From positions 62,001-126,000 of the forward strand of contig JAJYYR010000001.1 in NCBI GenBank assembly GCA_021800805.1: a stretch of 64,000 nucleotides of DNA. Reading direction: 5' to 3'. The notes beneath the pieces were generated by a model. It was not told the origin of the DNA. It ran no database searches and saw nothing but the letters and a program-made list of their open reading frames with translations. The translations under genes and the position numbers were made by a program. Origin of the DNA: a bacterium (GTDB taxonomy: Bacteria; SZUA-79; Acidulodesulfobacterales; Acidulodesulfobacteraceae). Shown here one piece after another: positions 29,858 through 38,671 of this stretch; the stretch's first letter is position 1; the number at the start of each line of letters is the position of its first letter.

Positions 29858-30190
29858 ATGAGCGGAGATGAGTTAAGGCTTATTAAATTTTTTAAAGCAA
29901 TAAGCGATGAAAACAAGTTTAAAATAATTTCTTCATTAAAAGAAGGGGAGAAATGCGTATGCGTGATTTTTAAAGAACTTAGCTTAAACCAGACGCTTGT
30001 TTCCCATCATTTATCGGCGCTGAAAGCCGCCGGATTAATTAAAGGAAGAAAATCTGGGAAATGGGTTTATTACTCGGTAAATAAAAAGTATTTTGCCGAA
30101 ATAGAAAGTTTATTCAATAAACTATTAGGACATGAAAATTTTAAAAATGAAAATGATACGATAAACACAATGATAAATAATTTATGCTGA
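29858..30190 (+). CDS. ArsR-family metal/metalloid-responsive repressor upstream of hgcAB
   Basis: A 110-residue winged-helix protein. ISDENKFKIISSLKEGEKCV, then LNQTLVSHHLSALKAAGLIK (recognition helix) and GRKSGKWVYYSVN (wing). Cys33 and Cys35 in KCVCVIF match the ELCVCDL metal-binding motif of ArsR sensors of As(III)/Sb(III). In the family, metal or metalloid binding releases the repressor from DNA. It follows a promoter overlapped by a perfect palindrome and precedes hgcA by 46 bp on the same strand, so it probably controls hgcAB and itself. Which metal it senses is not readable. Confidence 0.88.
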   Translation: MSGDELRLIKFFKAISDENKFKIISSLKEGEKCVCVIFKELSLNQTLVSHHLSALKAAGLIKGRKSGKWVYYSVNKKYFAEIESLFNKLLGHENFKNENDTINTMINNLC

Positions 30191-30205
30191 TAATTAATTA
30201 TTAAA

Positions 30206-30221
30206 TGTTTCACGTGAAACA
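30206..30221. other. parS site (exact consensus) between arsR and hgcA
   Basis: TGTTTCACGTGAAACA matches the parS consensus 16/16, and symmetry extends to 26 bp (30201-30226). It lies in the 46-bp gap between arsR and hgcA, inside the presumed operon. ParB is encoded at 59457. Confidence 0.85.
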
Positions 30222-30236
30222 TTTAATTTCATAAAA

Positions 30237-31304
30237 ATGATTAATGAAAATTTAAATATTATAGATTTATGCAAGAAGCCGGAGCAACCGGAACCTGTAA
30301 ATAGGGTTTTTTCAGACTGGTTGGCGTCCGATTATTCAGGGGCTATAAGTTGCAGGATAAGCAGTTCTTTCAGGATGAAGTACAAAATTGAGCCGGGGCT
30401 TTACGCTTTAGGCGAACCTGATGCTAATTCGGACATTTTCGTAAGCGCAAATTATAAATTAAGCTTCGATATTCTTAGAAAGGCGTTAAGCGGACTAAGC
30501 GCATGGTTGTTAGTGTTGGATACTAAAGGTATAAATGTATGGTGTGCCGCAGGAAAGGGGACGTTCGGCACGGAAGAACTAATTAAGAAATTAAAGAAAG
30601 TTAAGGCGGATAGTTTTTTAAATCACAGGCGCGTAATAGTTCCGCAACTGGGAGCAGTCGGAGTTAATGCCGATGTCGTTTTTAAGCAGACCGGATTCAA
30701 AGTTTATTTCGGTCCGGTTTATGCAAAAGATATTAAAGCCTATATAAAGTCAGGCAGAAGAAAAACTCCGGAAATGAGGGAAATTAAATTTTCTATAATT
30801 GACAGGCTTATTCTTATTCCGAGAGAAATTATTCCAGCAATAAATAAATTCCTTATTTTTGCGGTTATCATTCTTTTGTTTTTTGGCATCGGGAAAACGG
30901 GTATTTTATATAAAACTGCATGGATAGCAGGGATGCCTTTTCTCATTCTCGGATTAACGGCTATTATAGCCGGGTCATTTATAACCCCGGTCTTTTTACC
31001 TTTTATTCCTTTTAGGTCATTTGCTCTAAAAGGTTGGTTAGTCGGTATTTTATTAGCAATATTAGTAATATTTTCATTCAATTTGACTGAACCAAGAAAT
31101 ATTTTAATTTTTAGCTCGGAAATTCTTTTTTTTCCAATGGCAAGTTCATATTTAGCATTGCAGTTTACAGGTTCTACTACTTTTACGAATATGTCCGGCG
31201 TAAAAAAAGAATTAAAAACGGCATTGCCTGTTTATTTAACATCGGCGGCAATATCGATTATTTTATTGATAGTTTATAAACTCTATAATCTGGCGGTTAT
31301 ATGA
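30237..31304 (+). CDS. hgcA: Mercury methylation corrinoid protein HgcA
   Basis: A 355-residue protein with the diagnostic HgcA cap-helix motif NVWCAAGKGTFGTEEL at 100-115; Cys103 is the expected lower ligand of the cobalt in the corrinoid. Residues 25-175 form the soluble corrinoid-binding domain, related to the CFeSP large subunit, and about 200-355 form five membrane helices. HgcA transfers a methyl group to Hg(II), giving methylmercury, with HgcB supplying electrons. hgcB follows with a four-base ATGA overlap. The pair is the established genetic marker of mercury methylation. The motif and partner make the call nearly certain; activity is inferred. Confidence 0.96.
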   Translation: MINENLNIIDLCKKPEQPEPVNRVFSDWLASDYSGAISCRISSSFRMKYKIEPGLYALGEPDANSDIFVSANYKLSFDILRKALSGLSAWLLVLDTKGINVWCAAGKGTFGTEELIKKLKKVKADSFLNHRRVIVPQLGAVGVNADVVFKQTGFKVYFGPVYAKDIKAYIKSGRRKTPEMREIKFSIIDRLILIPREIIPAINKFLIFAVIILLFFGIGKTGILYKTAWIAGMPFLILGLTAIIAGSFITPVFLPFIPFRSFALKGWLVGILLAILVIFSFNLTEPRNILIFSSEILFFPMASSYLALQFTGSTTFTNMSGVKKELKTALPVYLTSAAISIILLIVYKLYNLAVI

Positions 31305-31594
31305 AGTACTTAAAAAACTCGGCAAGTCTTATTTTTAATAGCAAAAAATGCACTAATTGCTTATTGTGTATAGATGTTTGTCCCCACGGGGTATTTACTT
31401 TAAAGGATAAAAAGGTCAGGATCGTCGATAAAGATTTATGTATGGAATGCGGCGCCTGCGCGCTTAACTGTAAATATGGAGCTATTTTCGTAAGTTCCGG
31501 CGTGGGTTGCGCATCGGGAATAATAAACGGTATGATAACCGGCGGTTCGCCTTCCTGCGACTGCGGCGGCTCGTCATCAGCCGAATGTTGTTGA
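31301..31594 (+). CDS. hgcB: HgcB, ferredoxin partner of HgcA
   Basis: A 97-residue protein with two [4Fe-4S] motifs: CTNCLLCIDVCPHG and CMECGACALNCKYGAI. After them come the family-specific Cys in GVGCASG and a C-terminal pair CC (AECC), plus extra cysteines CDC. In HgcB the lone Cys and the terminal CC are thought to help reduce the HgcA corrinoid and shuttle Hg(II). The start overlaps the end of hgcA. The next gene is convergent. Confidence 0.95.
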   Translation: MKYLKNSASLIFNSKKCTNCLLCIDVCPHGVFTLKDKKVRIVDKDLCMECGACALNCKYGAIFVSSGVGCASGIINGMITGGSPSCDCGGSSSAECC

Positions 31595-31601
31595 TCTATT
31601 T

Positions 31602-31997
31602 TTAAATTAAAATTAAATTTATGTTCCTTTGTCTGGGACCGTCAAATTCACATAGGAAAATTCCTTCCCATCTTCCGAGATTCAGCTTATTGCCGGAATA
31701 AGGGGTCATTCTTGAATTGCCTATTATTGCCGCTTTTATATGCGCATCCGAATTTCCTTCGGCATGGCGATAATTATTATTTTTAGGCGCTAAATTATTT
31801 AAAAAAAGGTTTATATCGAAAGCAACATCGGGATCATATGCTTCGTTAATAATAATGCCGGTTGTAGTGTGAGGGGAATAGACAAAACATAATCCTGCGG
31901 GGTTAGAAGATTTAAAAATAAAATCTTCGATTGTTTTTGTAATATTTATCAATTCAGTTCTTTTGCCCGTTCTTACCGAAAAATTATATATTTCCAT
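31602..31997 (-). CDS. YjbQ/UPF0047 family protein
   Basis: A 131-residue protein with the family signature: VYSPHTTTGIIINEAYDPDV, GNSDAHIKAAIIGNSRMTPY, LNLGRWEGIFLCEFDGPRQR. Homologues form trimers and have been reported to have thiamine-phosphate-synthase-like side activity; the true role is unclear. It lies 6 bp after the FAD oxidoreductase gene on the minus strand, so the two are likely co-transcribed. Confidence 0.9.
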   Translation of the reverse strand: MEIYNFSVRTGKRTELINITKTIEDFIFKSSNPAGLCFVYSPHTTTGIIINEAYDPDVAFDINLFLNNLAPKNNNYRHAEGNSDAHIKAAIIGNSRMTPYSGNKLNLGRWEGIFLCEFDGPRQRNINLILI

Positions 31998-32003
31998 AAC
32001 TGT

Positions 32004-33146
32004 TTATATTTTAAGAGATTCATGTTTTTTATATTTATTTTTTGCGATAGGGAGGAGAAGATTTTTTAAAAAAGATTTATTGTAATTGCGTTTAAGGAAA
32101 TTACAAGGATTTCCTTCCGCAAACTTTTTAGCAATATATCTATATCCAAAATCTCCGAATTTTTCTATCAAATATCTGTTAACAAGCGATGTTTCCAGCA
32201 TGGGTTTGACCTCTTTTTTCCAAAGGAAATCATAATCCGAGTCTGTAATTATACTCATCGCCGCAAGATATCCCGACACGATCGCATATCTCAATCCGAA
32301 CCCCCAAAGATAATCCTGAAATCCCGCCGACTCCCCAACGTATATTTTTTTATCGACGGTATTGCTATCCCTAATAAAGAAATTTCCGAACCCCCCGATT
32401 TTTTTTTCATTTTTAATGTCGATATTTTTTTCATTTTTGAAAAAATCAATTAAATTTTTAAAATATTTTTTTGTATTTTTGAAGTTTTCGTAAATAACGG
32501 TAGCCATAGTCCCAAAACCGTTATTGATAATTAGATAGGCATAGCCCTTAGGCGCTATTTCGTCGTTAAAAAGTACAGATGCCAGATTTTCGTTTGCGGT
32601 ATCGAATGTTATGCCTTCCGCTATAAAATCGGCTCTTTTCGGCCCCCCGGCTATTATGGTTTTTCCTTCGCCGGATTCGATTCGGCGGTTAAAAACTATT
32701 TCGACCCCTAAATGAACAGCCTGTTCCTTGAGACCGTTATCAAGAGAATCTTTGATGGCGCCTCTTTTTACGAGATAAAAAATAGGTCTTTCGGATTTTA
32801 TTTTAAGTGGAGCTATTTTGGGAGCATATATATTGCCTTCGTAATAAGGAACGCATAAAAAATTTACATCTATGCCCAATTCCTTAAGAAGCACGATGAT
32901 GTCTTTATCGCCGCTCCAATTTTCTAATCCTTGAAAATCGCCGTTCATTCTATGTCCGACATCGGGCGACATTTCGTAAACTTTCGGCTTATATCCATGT
33001 TTTGCCAGAACTATGGCGGCGGTTAAACCTGCGGGTCCGGCTCCGGCAATATTTATATTGTTTTCCAATTTTAAGTTCAATTTTAAATTATTTAATTTAG
33101 ATTTTTCTATTATATCGCATTTCATAAGGTTATACGCATACATCAT
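32004..33146 (-). CDS. FAD-dependent oxidoreductase, geranylgeranyl-reductase-like
   Basis: A 380-residue flavoprotein. The dinucleotide fold starts at about residue 31 (NINIAGAGPAGLTAAIVLAK), which suggests either a short extension or that a later Met is the true start. The later VGESAGFQDYLWGFGLRYAI is the second FAD motif typical of geranylgeranyl reductase/digeranylglycerophospholipid reductase-like proteins. It may reduce isoprenoid chains or act on another lipid-like substrate. It heads a two-gene operon with the YjbQ gene. Confidence 0.75.
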   Translation of the reverse strand: MMYAYNLMKCDIIEKSKLNNLKLNLKLENNINIAGAGPAGLTAAIVLAKHGYKPKVYEMSPDVGHRMNGDFQGLENWSGDKDIIVLLKELGIDVNFLCVPYYEGNIYAPKIAPLKIKSERPIFYLVKRGAIKDSLDNGLKEQAVHLGVEIVFNRRIESGEGKTIIAGGPKRADFIAEGITFDTANENLASVLFNDEIAPKGYAYLIINNGFGTMATVIYENFKNTKKYFKNLIDFFKNEKNIDIKNEKKIGGFGNFFIRDSNTVDKKIYVGESAGFQDYLWGFGLRYAIVSGYLAAMSIITDSDYDFLWKKEVKPMLETSLVNRYLIEKFGDFGYRYIAKKFAEGNPCNFLKRNYNKSFLKNLLLPIAKNKYKKHESLKI

Positions 33147-33156
33147 AAGGCTGGTT

Positions 33157-34396
33157 CTATGCCGACCTTAGCATATCGACGAGGTTTATGTCCAATTTTA
33201 ATTGTTCCAGCGAAACCGCTCCTATAATCTTTATAGCGGTATTTTTCGACAGGTCTATTTCTACCGGCATGACGAATTTTCTCGTAAACGAATCATAGAA
33301 TACCCTGACCAATGGTCTAAGCAAGTTGCCCCCGTTCTGCTGGAGAACGGATAGAGACGAATCCAGATTCGAACTCGACTAAGGTTCCAATGGGATAGAT
33401 TCCCATCATGTGCACAAACTGTTCGACGAGAACCTTGTCAAAGTGGAAATCGCTCCACTCGAATATTTTGCGCAAAGTTTCATGGGGTATCAGGGCACTG
33501 TGATATACTCTTACGGAAGACATTGCATCGTAAACGTCACATATTGCGGCCATCCTGCCTATTTTAGAAATTTGTTCCCCCTTTAGCCCTTCGGGATAGC
33601 CCATGCCGTCGTATCGTTCGTGATGTTCATAAACGATGTGTTTTGAGAAGTCGGATATATCTTTTATATTTTCAAGTATTTTTCTGCCTTCCGTTACGTG
33701 GGTTTTCATTATTTCGAATTCATTCCGGGTAAGCCTGCCCGGTTTTTTAAGTATTCTGTCGGCTATTTTGGCCTTGCCGATATCATGCAATAATCCGCCG
33801 AGGGCGGCTGCGTAAATGCTCTCTCTGTCGAATCCCAATATATTGCAGAAAGCTACAAGCAGCGAGCAAACAGACACCGAGTGCTGAAACGTATAATCGT
33901 CTTTGTCTTTAATGCTGCTTATCAAATGCACGGCTTCGGGACATTTAAGAACGGTATCGGCAAGCTTTACGGCGGTGGACACGGCGTCTTCGGTCACTAT
34001 CTCCTGCCCCGAACGCACATCGTTCAAAACGTTGCGTACAGTGTCTACGGCTCCGCTCCTGGCTTTTTCCACCACGGGCATTTCCTCCCGAACGTGAACC
34101 TGGACGATGTTTTTGTTTTCTTCATGCCTTTTGTCCTCGGAGACTATATTTTCCATTGTTTCTTTTATTTTTTTATTGATGTCTGAATAGGCAGGAGCGT
34201 TCGGTTCATCTGTGCCTTTCGAGGGATCGATGTAGACCGAGCGAATCCCAGATTCCTTAATTTTCTCGATAGTTTTATCATCCTCGACCATGAAGCGGTT
34301 GCGAAGAAAAGGGTGATCCATGTATGGGGCGTTCAGGTCCGAAATAAACATCCCTACCCTAAGTTCTTCAACCAGGATTTTCTTTGTTCTATTCAT
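33157..34396 (-). pseudogene. HD-GYP cyclic-di-GMP phosphodiesterase with C-terminal frameshift
   Basis: The intact frame (33317-34396, 359 aa) has an N-terminal DUF3391 domain (VEELRVGMFISDLNAPYMDH) and an HD-GYP domain (LHDIGKAKIADRI, HHERYDGMGYPEGLKGEQIS, DVYDAMSS). Family members end with a beta-strand tail (IEQNPGNLLRPxVRVFYD-like). Here the frame drifts into VSIRSPAERGQLA and stops, while another minus-strand frame continues with LQQNGGNLLRPLVRVFYDS and KFVMPVEIDLS to TAG at 33157-33159. A single frameshift near 33345-33365 explains this. The catalytic domain is complete, so activity may remain. The gene looks richer in G+C than its neighbours, hinting at transfer. Confidence 0.75.
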
Positions 34397-34558
34397 ATAT
34401 TTACATCAGGTAATTATAATTCAAACTTCTATACTTATTAATGCTACCATAATTTAACGCTTTTTCAAGGAACAAAGCATATAATTTTATGATATAATAA
34501 TTTTACCGGCATCTTTATGAAACCGTAAAATAAAATAAATGCAATAGAATAAAAACAT

Positions 34559-35182
34559 ATGCCGTATTTTATCGATACGATTAAATTGACTGATGGACGT
34601 TATAAACTTATAGGCTTTCATAATAATAGGATTAATAATACTATAAAATATTTTTTTGGTTTTGATCCACAAATAGACCTCAATTTATATTTACCGAAGC
34701 CCTGCAAATATAAAACCGGAACTTATAAATGCAGATTGACCTATTCTAATCACATCGAAAACATTGAAATTTCCCCTTATATTAAAAGAACAATCAAGAA
34801 ATTAAAAATTGTCGATTTAAATGCCGCTGATGTTTCTGCGGAATATAGGTCGTTCAATTATGAATTCAAATATCAAGATAGGACGCTTATAAACTCTTTC
34901 TTAACGGGTATCGACGACATATCGGATATACTTATCGTTAAAAACGGTTCATTAACCGATACTTCATTTTCTAATATAATTTTATTTGATGGAGAAAAAT
35001 GGATTACTCCCTCTACCTTTCTTTTAAACGGGGTGAAAAGACGCTATCTTCTGGAAAATAACAAGATAGCAGAAGAAAAAGTTTCTCTTGACGACATAGG
35101 TCGTTTTCAGAAAATATCTTTAATAAACGCAATGCTTGATCCTGAAGATATTGAGGTAGATATTTTCAACGTAGAATTTTAA
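34559..35182 (+). CDS. Aminotransferase class IV, probable aminodeoxychorismate lyase (PabC-like)
   Basis: A 207-residue PLP enzyme of the class IV fold, shorter than typical PabC (about 260-270). Visible: FHNNRINNTI near the N-terminus, a candidate PLP-binding Lys in EFKYQDRTLIN, and the strand pair DILIVKNGSLTDTSFSNIIL then STFLLNGVKRRYLLE, characteristic of the family. It would release pyruvate from aminodeoxychorismate to give p-aminobenzoate for folate. The pabB-like gene follows after 44 bp, supporting this role. Confidence 0.82.
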   Translation: MPYFIDTIKLTDGRYKLIGFHNNRINNTIKYFFGFDPQIDLNLYLPKPCKYKTGTYKCRLTYSNHIENIEISPYIKRTIKKLKIVDLNAADVSAEYRSFNYEFKYQDRTLINSFLTGIDDISDILIVKNGSLTDTSFSNIILFDGEKWITPSTFLLNGVKRRYLLENNKIAEEKVSLDDIGRFQKISLINAMLDPEDIEVDIFNVEF

Positions 35183-35226
35183 ACTACCGACCATTCACGA
35201 AAACCGCAACTGCAACCAATAATGAT

Positions 35227-36219
35227 ATGATTTTAGATTCTAGTTTCGTAGAAAAAATGAATTTTTACGGAGTAAACGGGATTAAATTTCTTTTTATTAT
35301 CGATTTTGAAATGAAATATCCAATTATTATGGAATTATCGGAAATTAATGATCTCTGCGTCCAATATTTCATAGACGGAGCTAAGAATTATACGGAAGAT
35401 GCCGGTAATATAACGGATAAAAATGAATTAAAAATTCAAAAAAATCCGGTTTCGTTCGAAATTTATGAAAAAGCCTTTAATAACGTCGTTAAAAACGAAA
35501 GAGCGGGTAATTCATATCTTGTAAATTTAACTTTTAAAAATTCTATCAAGATTAATTTAAATTTGAAGGAAATATTTTATAGGAGTAAGTCGAAATATAA
35601 ACTTTATTTCAAGAATTTTTCTAACGAATTCGTTTTGTTTTCTCCGGAAACTTTTATCAACATAACCGGCAGAAAGATTTTCACTTATCCTATTAAAGGA
35701 ACAATCTCTGCCTGTATTCCCAATGCAAAAGAAATTCTTTTAAACGATAAAAAAGAAAGAGCCGAGCACTTAACGGTTGTCGATCTTTTAAGAAACGACT
35801 TGAATATCGTATGTAAAGACGTAAAAGTTAATAGGTTCTGTCTTATAGAAACCGTTAAAACGAATTTTGGAGAATTATTGCAGATGACCTCCGAGATAGA
35901 GGGTAAAATTAAGCCTGAATTAAATAACCGCTTCGGGGACATCCTTTGTGGAATGCTTCCCGCAGGGTCAATTTGCGGGGCACCTAAAATAAAAACCCTA
36001 GAAATAATAAAAGAAACCGAACCGGAAAGCAGGGGTTATTATACGGGAGTTTTTGGCATATACGACGGGGAAACCTTTAAAAGTTCGGTTATGATAAGAT
36101 TCATAGAAAGAACCGGAAAAGACTATTATTATAGGAGCGGCGGAGGCATTACGGTTTATAGCGACGTAAAAAAAGAATATGAGGAAATGCTCGAAAAGAT
36201 TTATGCTCCAATCTATTAA
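35227..36219 (+). CDS. pabB: Aminodeoxychorismate synthase component I (PabB-like)
   Basis: A 330-residue chorismate-binding enzyme. The motif TYPIKGTISACI carries the PIKGT Lys that marks PabB (anthranilate synthase has PIAGT). Other landmarks: DLLRNDLNIVCKDVKVNRF, GMLPAGSICGAPKIKTLEII, and YYTGVFGIYDGETFKSSVMI. It adds ammonia to chorismate to make aminodeoxychorismate. The N-terminal domain is reduced compared with the usual 450 residues. The PabA glutaminase is not nearby. Confidence 0.9.
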   Translation: MILDSSFVEKMNFYGVNGIKFLFIIDFEMKYPIIMELSEINDLCVQYFIDGAKNYTEDAGNITDKNELKIQKNPVSFEIYEKAFNNVVKNERAGNSYLVNLTFKNSIKINLNLKEIFYRSKSKYKLYFKNFSNEFVLFSPETFINITGRKIFTYPIKGTISACIPNAKEILLNDKKERAEHLTVVDLLRNDLNIVCKDVKVNRFCLIETVKTNFGELLQMTSEIEGKIKPELNNRFGDILCGMLPAGSICGAPKIKTLEIIKETEPESRGYYTGVFGIYDGETFKSSVMIRFIERTGKDYYYRSGGGITVYSDVKKEYEEMLEKIYAPIY

Positions 36220-36229
36220 ATAAATAAAA

Positions 36230-36913
36230 TTATAAGTGTTCCGTAAACCATCCGGCGCTTAAGCGGGAAACATCCTCCAGCGTTCCGGGTTCTTCAAACA
36301 GATGCGTCGCTCCGGGTATGATTTCAAGTTTCTTCTCGGCAGAAATGTTTTTATAAGCGGTTTTATTTAATTCGATAACGTCAAAATCTTCGCCCCCGAC
36401 TATTAACAGCGTGGGCGCTTTAACTTTTGGCAGACTTCGCATGGCAAGGTCGGGACGTCCGCCTCTAGAAACCACGGCATAAATAACATCCGGTCTTTCG
36501 GCTGCGGCAATTAAAGCGGCTGCAGCTCCGGTACTTGCCCCGAAGTAACCCAATTTTAAACCTTTTAACGAATTTTCTTTAAGAATCCAATCGGTGACGT
36601 CCACGAGCCTTTTTGCAAGAAGTTCGATATTGAACCGGTATTCAGCAGTATAATTGTCGATTGTTTCTTCTTCTGCGGTAAGAAGGTCAAAAAGAAGAGT
36701 GCCAAGATTATTTTTATTTAAAATACCGGCTACATACCTGTTTCTTGTACTAAATCTGCCGCTCCCGCTGCCGTGGGCAAAAATAACCAAGCTCTTCGCT
36801 TTCGGCGGAATTTCGAGATTTCCGTATATGTTCTTGTCGTTTATACGGATTAGAACTTCTTTACTTATAGGAAATACGTCATTATTTTTCATATTTTTAA
36901 ATATATCGCGCAA
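36230..36913 (-). CDS. Alpha/beta hydrolase (dienelactone hydrolase-like)
   Basis: A 227-residue hydrolase. The oxyanion region LVIFAHGSGSGRFSTRNRYV, the nucleophile elbow YFGASTGAAAALIAA (Ser in GASTGA), the acid in LIVGGEDFDV and the His in IPGATHLFEEPG give a full triad. The pattern matches dienelactone-hydrolase-like proteins often found next to phosphoribosyltransferases, though none is here. Substrate unknown. It is convergent with pabB. Confidence 0.82.
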   Translation of the reverse strand: MRDIFKNMKNNDVFPISKEVLIRINDKNIYGNLEIPPKAKSLVIFAHGSGSGRFSTRNRYVAGILNKNNLGTLLFDLLTAEEETIDNYTAEYRFNIELLAKRLVDVTDWILKENSLKGLKLGYFGASTGAAAALIAAAERPDVIYAVVSRGGRPDLAMRSLPKVKAPTLLIVGGEDFDVIELNKTAYKNISAEKKLEIIPGATHLFEEPGTLEDVSRLSAGWFTEHL

Positions 36914-37222
36914 ATTAAATCATAATAATAAAGAACCCCTTTTACTTTAAGTATATATTCATTAATGTTAAAGTCAAATTTGCAGGCCGCTATCATATTA
37001 ATCTACCGAAAATACGCTTGCTTCTTTATTTATATTCTTTTATATAGCAGCTAAATTGATGATACAATTTTGTTTGTTAAATATCAATTTTATTATTATA
37101 ATATTATAATAATAAAAAAATAAGATTACTGCTAAGGATGTTACTGTGTATTGCAGAATAAATTCCCTACCTTATACGAGGAATTTTTTAAGTTAGTTTG
37201 TTAATGTTAAATAATTATTTAA
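36914..37222. other. Intergenic region of 309 bp
   Basis: AT-rich DNA between divergent hydrolase and VIT genes. There is no coding frame. AAATTCC (about 37160) pairs with GGAATTT followed by a T-run (about 37180-37190), a weak hairpin just upstream of the VIT gene that could be an attenuator. Otherwise I see nothing. Confidence 0.35.
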
Positions 37223-37231
37223 TTGAATTAT

Positions 37232-37942
37232 ATGGACTCTTTAAAAAGATTTCATAACGAGGACTGGCATACTCCCGAAGGTAAACTTATCAGGGAGTTT
37301 GTCTTTGGGATAAACGACGGCTTAGTTACAACCGTAGGATTTGTCGCGGGCGTTACCGGAGCTTTTGTAAGCGCCAAAATAGTTCTTATGTCGGGTATGG
37401 CCGAGATTGTAGCGGGAACGGTTTCGATGTTTTTCGGGGCTTATCTTGCCGCAAAGTCCCAAAACGAATTTTACCAAAAAGAAATTAGAAGGGAAAAAAG
37501 GGAGATTGCGGAGAACCCTGACCACGAAATAGAAGAGATTTATGAATTGTACGGCGATAAGGGCTTTACGAAAGAAGAAATAGACCCGATAGTTAAAAGA
37601 CTTATGTCCGACAAAAAGATTTTGCTCAATTTTATGATACAAGACGAGCTTGGCATAAGTTTAGATTATTATGAAAAACCCGTTAAGATAGCGGTTTACA
37701 CCGGCTTGTCATTTTTAGCCGGCGGCATTCCTCCGTTGCTGCCTTATTTTTTTATTAAAAATTCATCAGTATCGATATTGATTTCCATTATGTTTTCAAT
37801 CATAGTTCTTTTAATTACAGGCATTATAAAGTCTAAGATTACAAAAACCGACCCCGTCAAAAGTTCGTTAGAAATGGTTTTAATAGGGGGAATTGCCGCC
37901 GCAGCCGGATTTGTCTGCGGTAGATTTATATCGTTTATTTAG
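37232..37942 (+). CDS. VIT1/CCC1-family iron/manganese transporter
   Basis: About 236 residues from ATG 37232 (an in-frame TTG at 37223 is an alternative; neither has a clear ribosome-binding site). The N-terminal signature REFVFGINDGLVTTVGFVAG and GMAEIVAGTVSMFFGAYLAA are those of VIT transporters, followed by a cytoplasmic helical metal-binding domain with many Glu (KEIRREKREIAENPDHEIEE), then three helices. The family moves Fe(II)/Mn(II) out of the cytoplasm. It may help in metal detoxification together with the bacterioferritin and NRAMP genes of the window. Confidence 0.88.
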   Translation: MDSLKRFHNEDWHTPEGKLIREFVFGINDGLVTTVGFVAGVTGAFVSAKIVLMSGMAEIVAGTVSMFFGAYLAAKSQNEFYQKEIRREKREIAENPDHEIEEIYELYGDKGFTKEEIDPIVKRLMSDKKILLNFMIQDELGISLDYYEKPVKIAVYTGLSFLAGGIPPLLPYFFIKNSSVSILISIMFSIIVLLITGIIKSKITKTDPVKSSLEMVLIGGIAAAAGFVCGRFISFI

Positions 37943-37962
37943 TCATTTATGCACCTTAAATT

Positions 37963-38589
37963 TTACTCAAACTTTCCGTTTCTATCGTTATATTCTAAAA
38001 GCGACCCTTTTTTCATATCAAAATACCAGCCGAGTATCTTAATTTCTCCTCCGGCGTATTTTTTTTTCACAAAGGGGAAAGTCAATAAATTTTCCAAAGA
38101 AACGATTATCGAGACCTTCTCGCAGGCAGTGCGCCTATCTTCTTCGGTCAAGTATTCGGGGTTCTTCAAAACCTCCTCCTTAGCTCTCCGGGAAACAGAA
38201 ACCCACGGCGAAATAAAATCCCCCGTGTTTTCGTCTTTCATTAATGCCGATATACCTCCGCAATTAGAATGTCCTTTAACGATTATATTTTTTACGCCAA
38301 GGTAATTAACGGCAAACTCGATAGCGGCGCTCGTGCCGTGCTTATGCCCGTCGTTATCGTACGGCGGGACGAGGTTTGCAATATTTCTAACCATAAAAAT
38401 ATCCCCAGGTTTAGCATTAAAAGTTATTTCGGGGGATACCCGCGAATCGGAACATGCAATCATAAGGGTTTTCGGCTGCTGACCTTCCGTAATAAGCTTT
38501 GCATATTCGGCAGATTTTTTTGAATCTCCGCCATAATAACAATCTTTAAATTCTTGAAACCCTTTTTTTAATTTTTGGATATAATCCAC
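37963..38589 (-). CDS. Beta-class carbonic anhydrase
   Basis: A 208-residue zinc enzyme interconverting CO2 and bicarbonate. Zinc ligands and catalytic dyad are complete: C46, D48 and R50 in ACSDSRVSPE, H107 and C110 in GHSNCGG. Other family motifs: FMVRNIANLVPP and SAAIEFAVNYLGVKNIIVKG. No signal peptide, so cytoplasmic. It could serve CO2/formate chemistry encoded in the window, but it is a stand-alone gene with no operon link. Confidence 0.95.
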   Translation of the reverse strand: MDYIQKLKKGFQEFKDCYYGGDSKKSAEYAKLITEGQQPKTLMIACSDSRVSPEITFNAKPGDIFMVRNIANLVPPYDNDGHKHGTSAAIEFAVNYLGVKNIIVKGHSNCGGISALMKDENTGDFISPWVSVSRRAKEEVLKNPEYLTEEDRRTACEKVSIIVSLENLLTFPFVKKKYAGGEIKILGWYFDMKKGSLLEYNDRNGKFE

Positions 38590-38671
38590 AAAATACCTCG
38601 CCTATTTTATAAATTTTATAAATAATAATATAGATAAGGTTATGTGCGGGGGCAGCAAAACCAATTTTTAT

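Noticed and set aside
36914..37222. Gap checked for a tRNA or other RNA gene
   Set aside because: No cloverleaf, no GTTCGANTC-like T-loop and low G+C throughout; only a weak hairpin was found.
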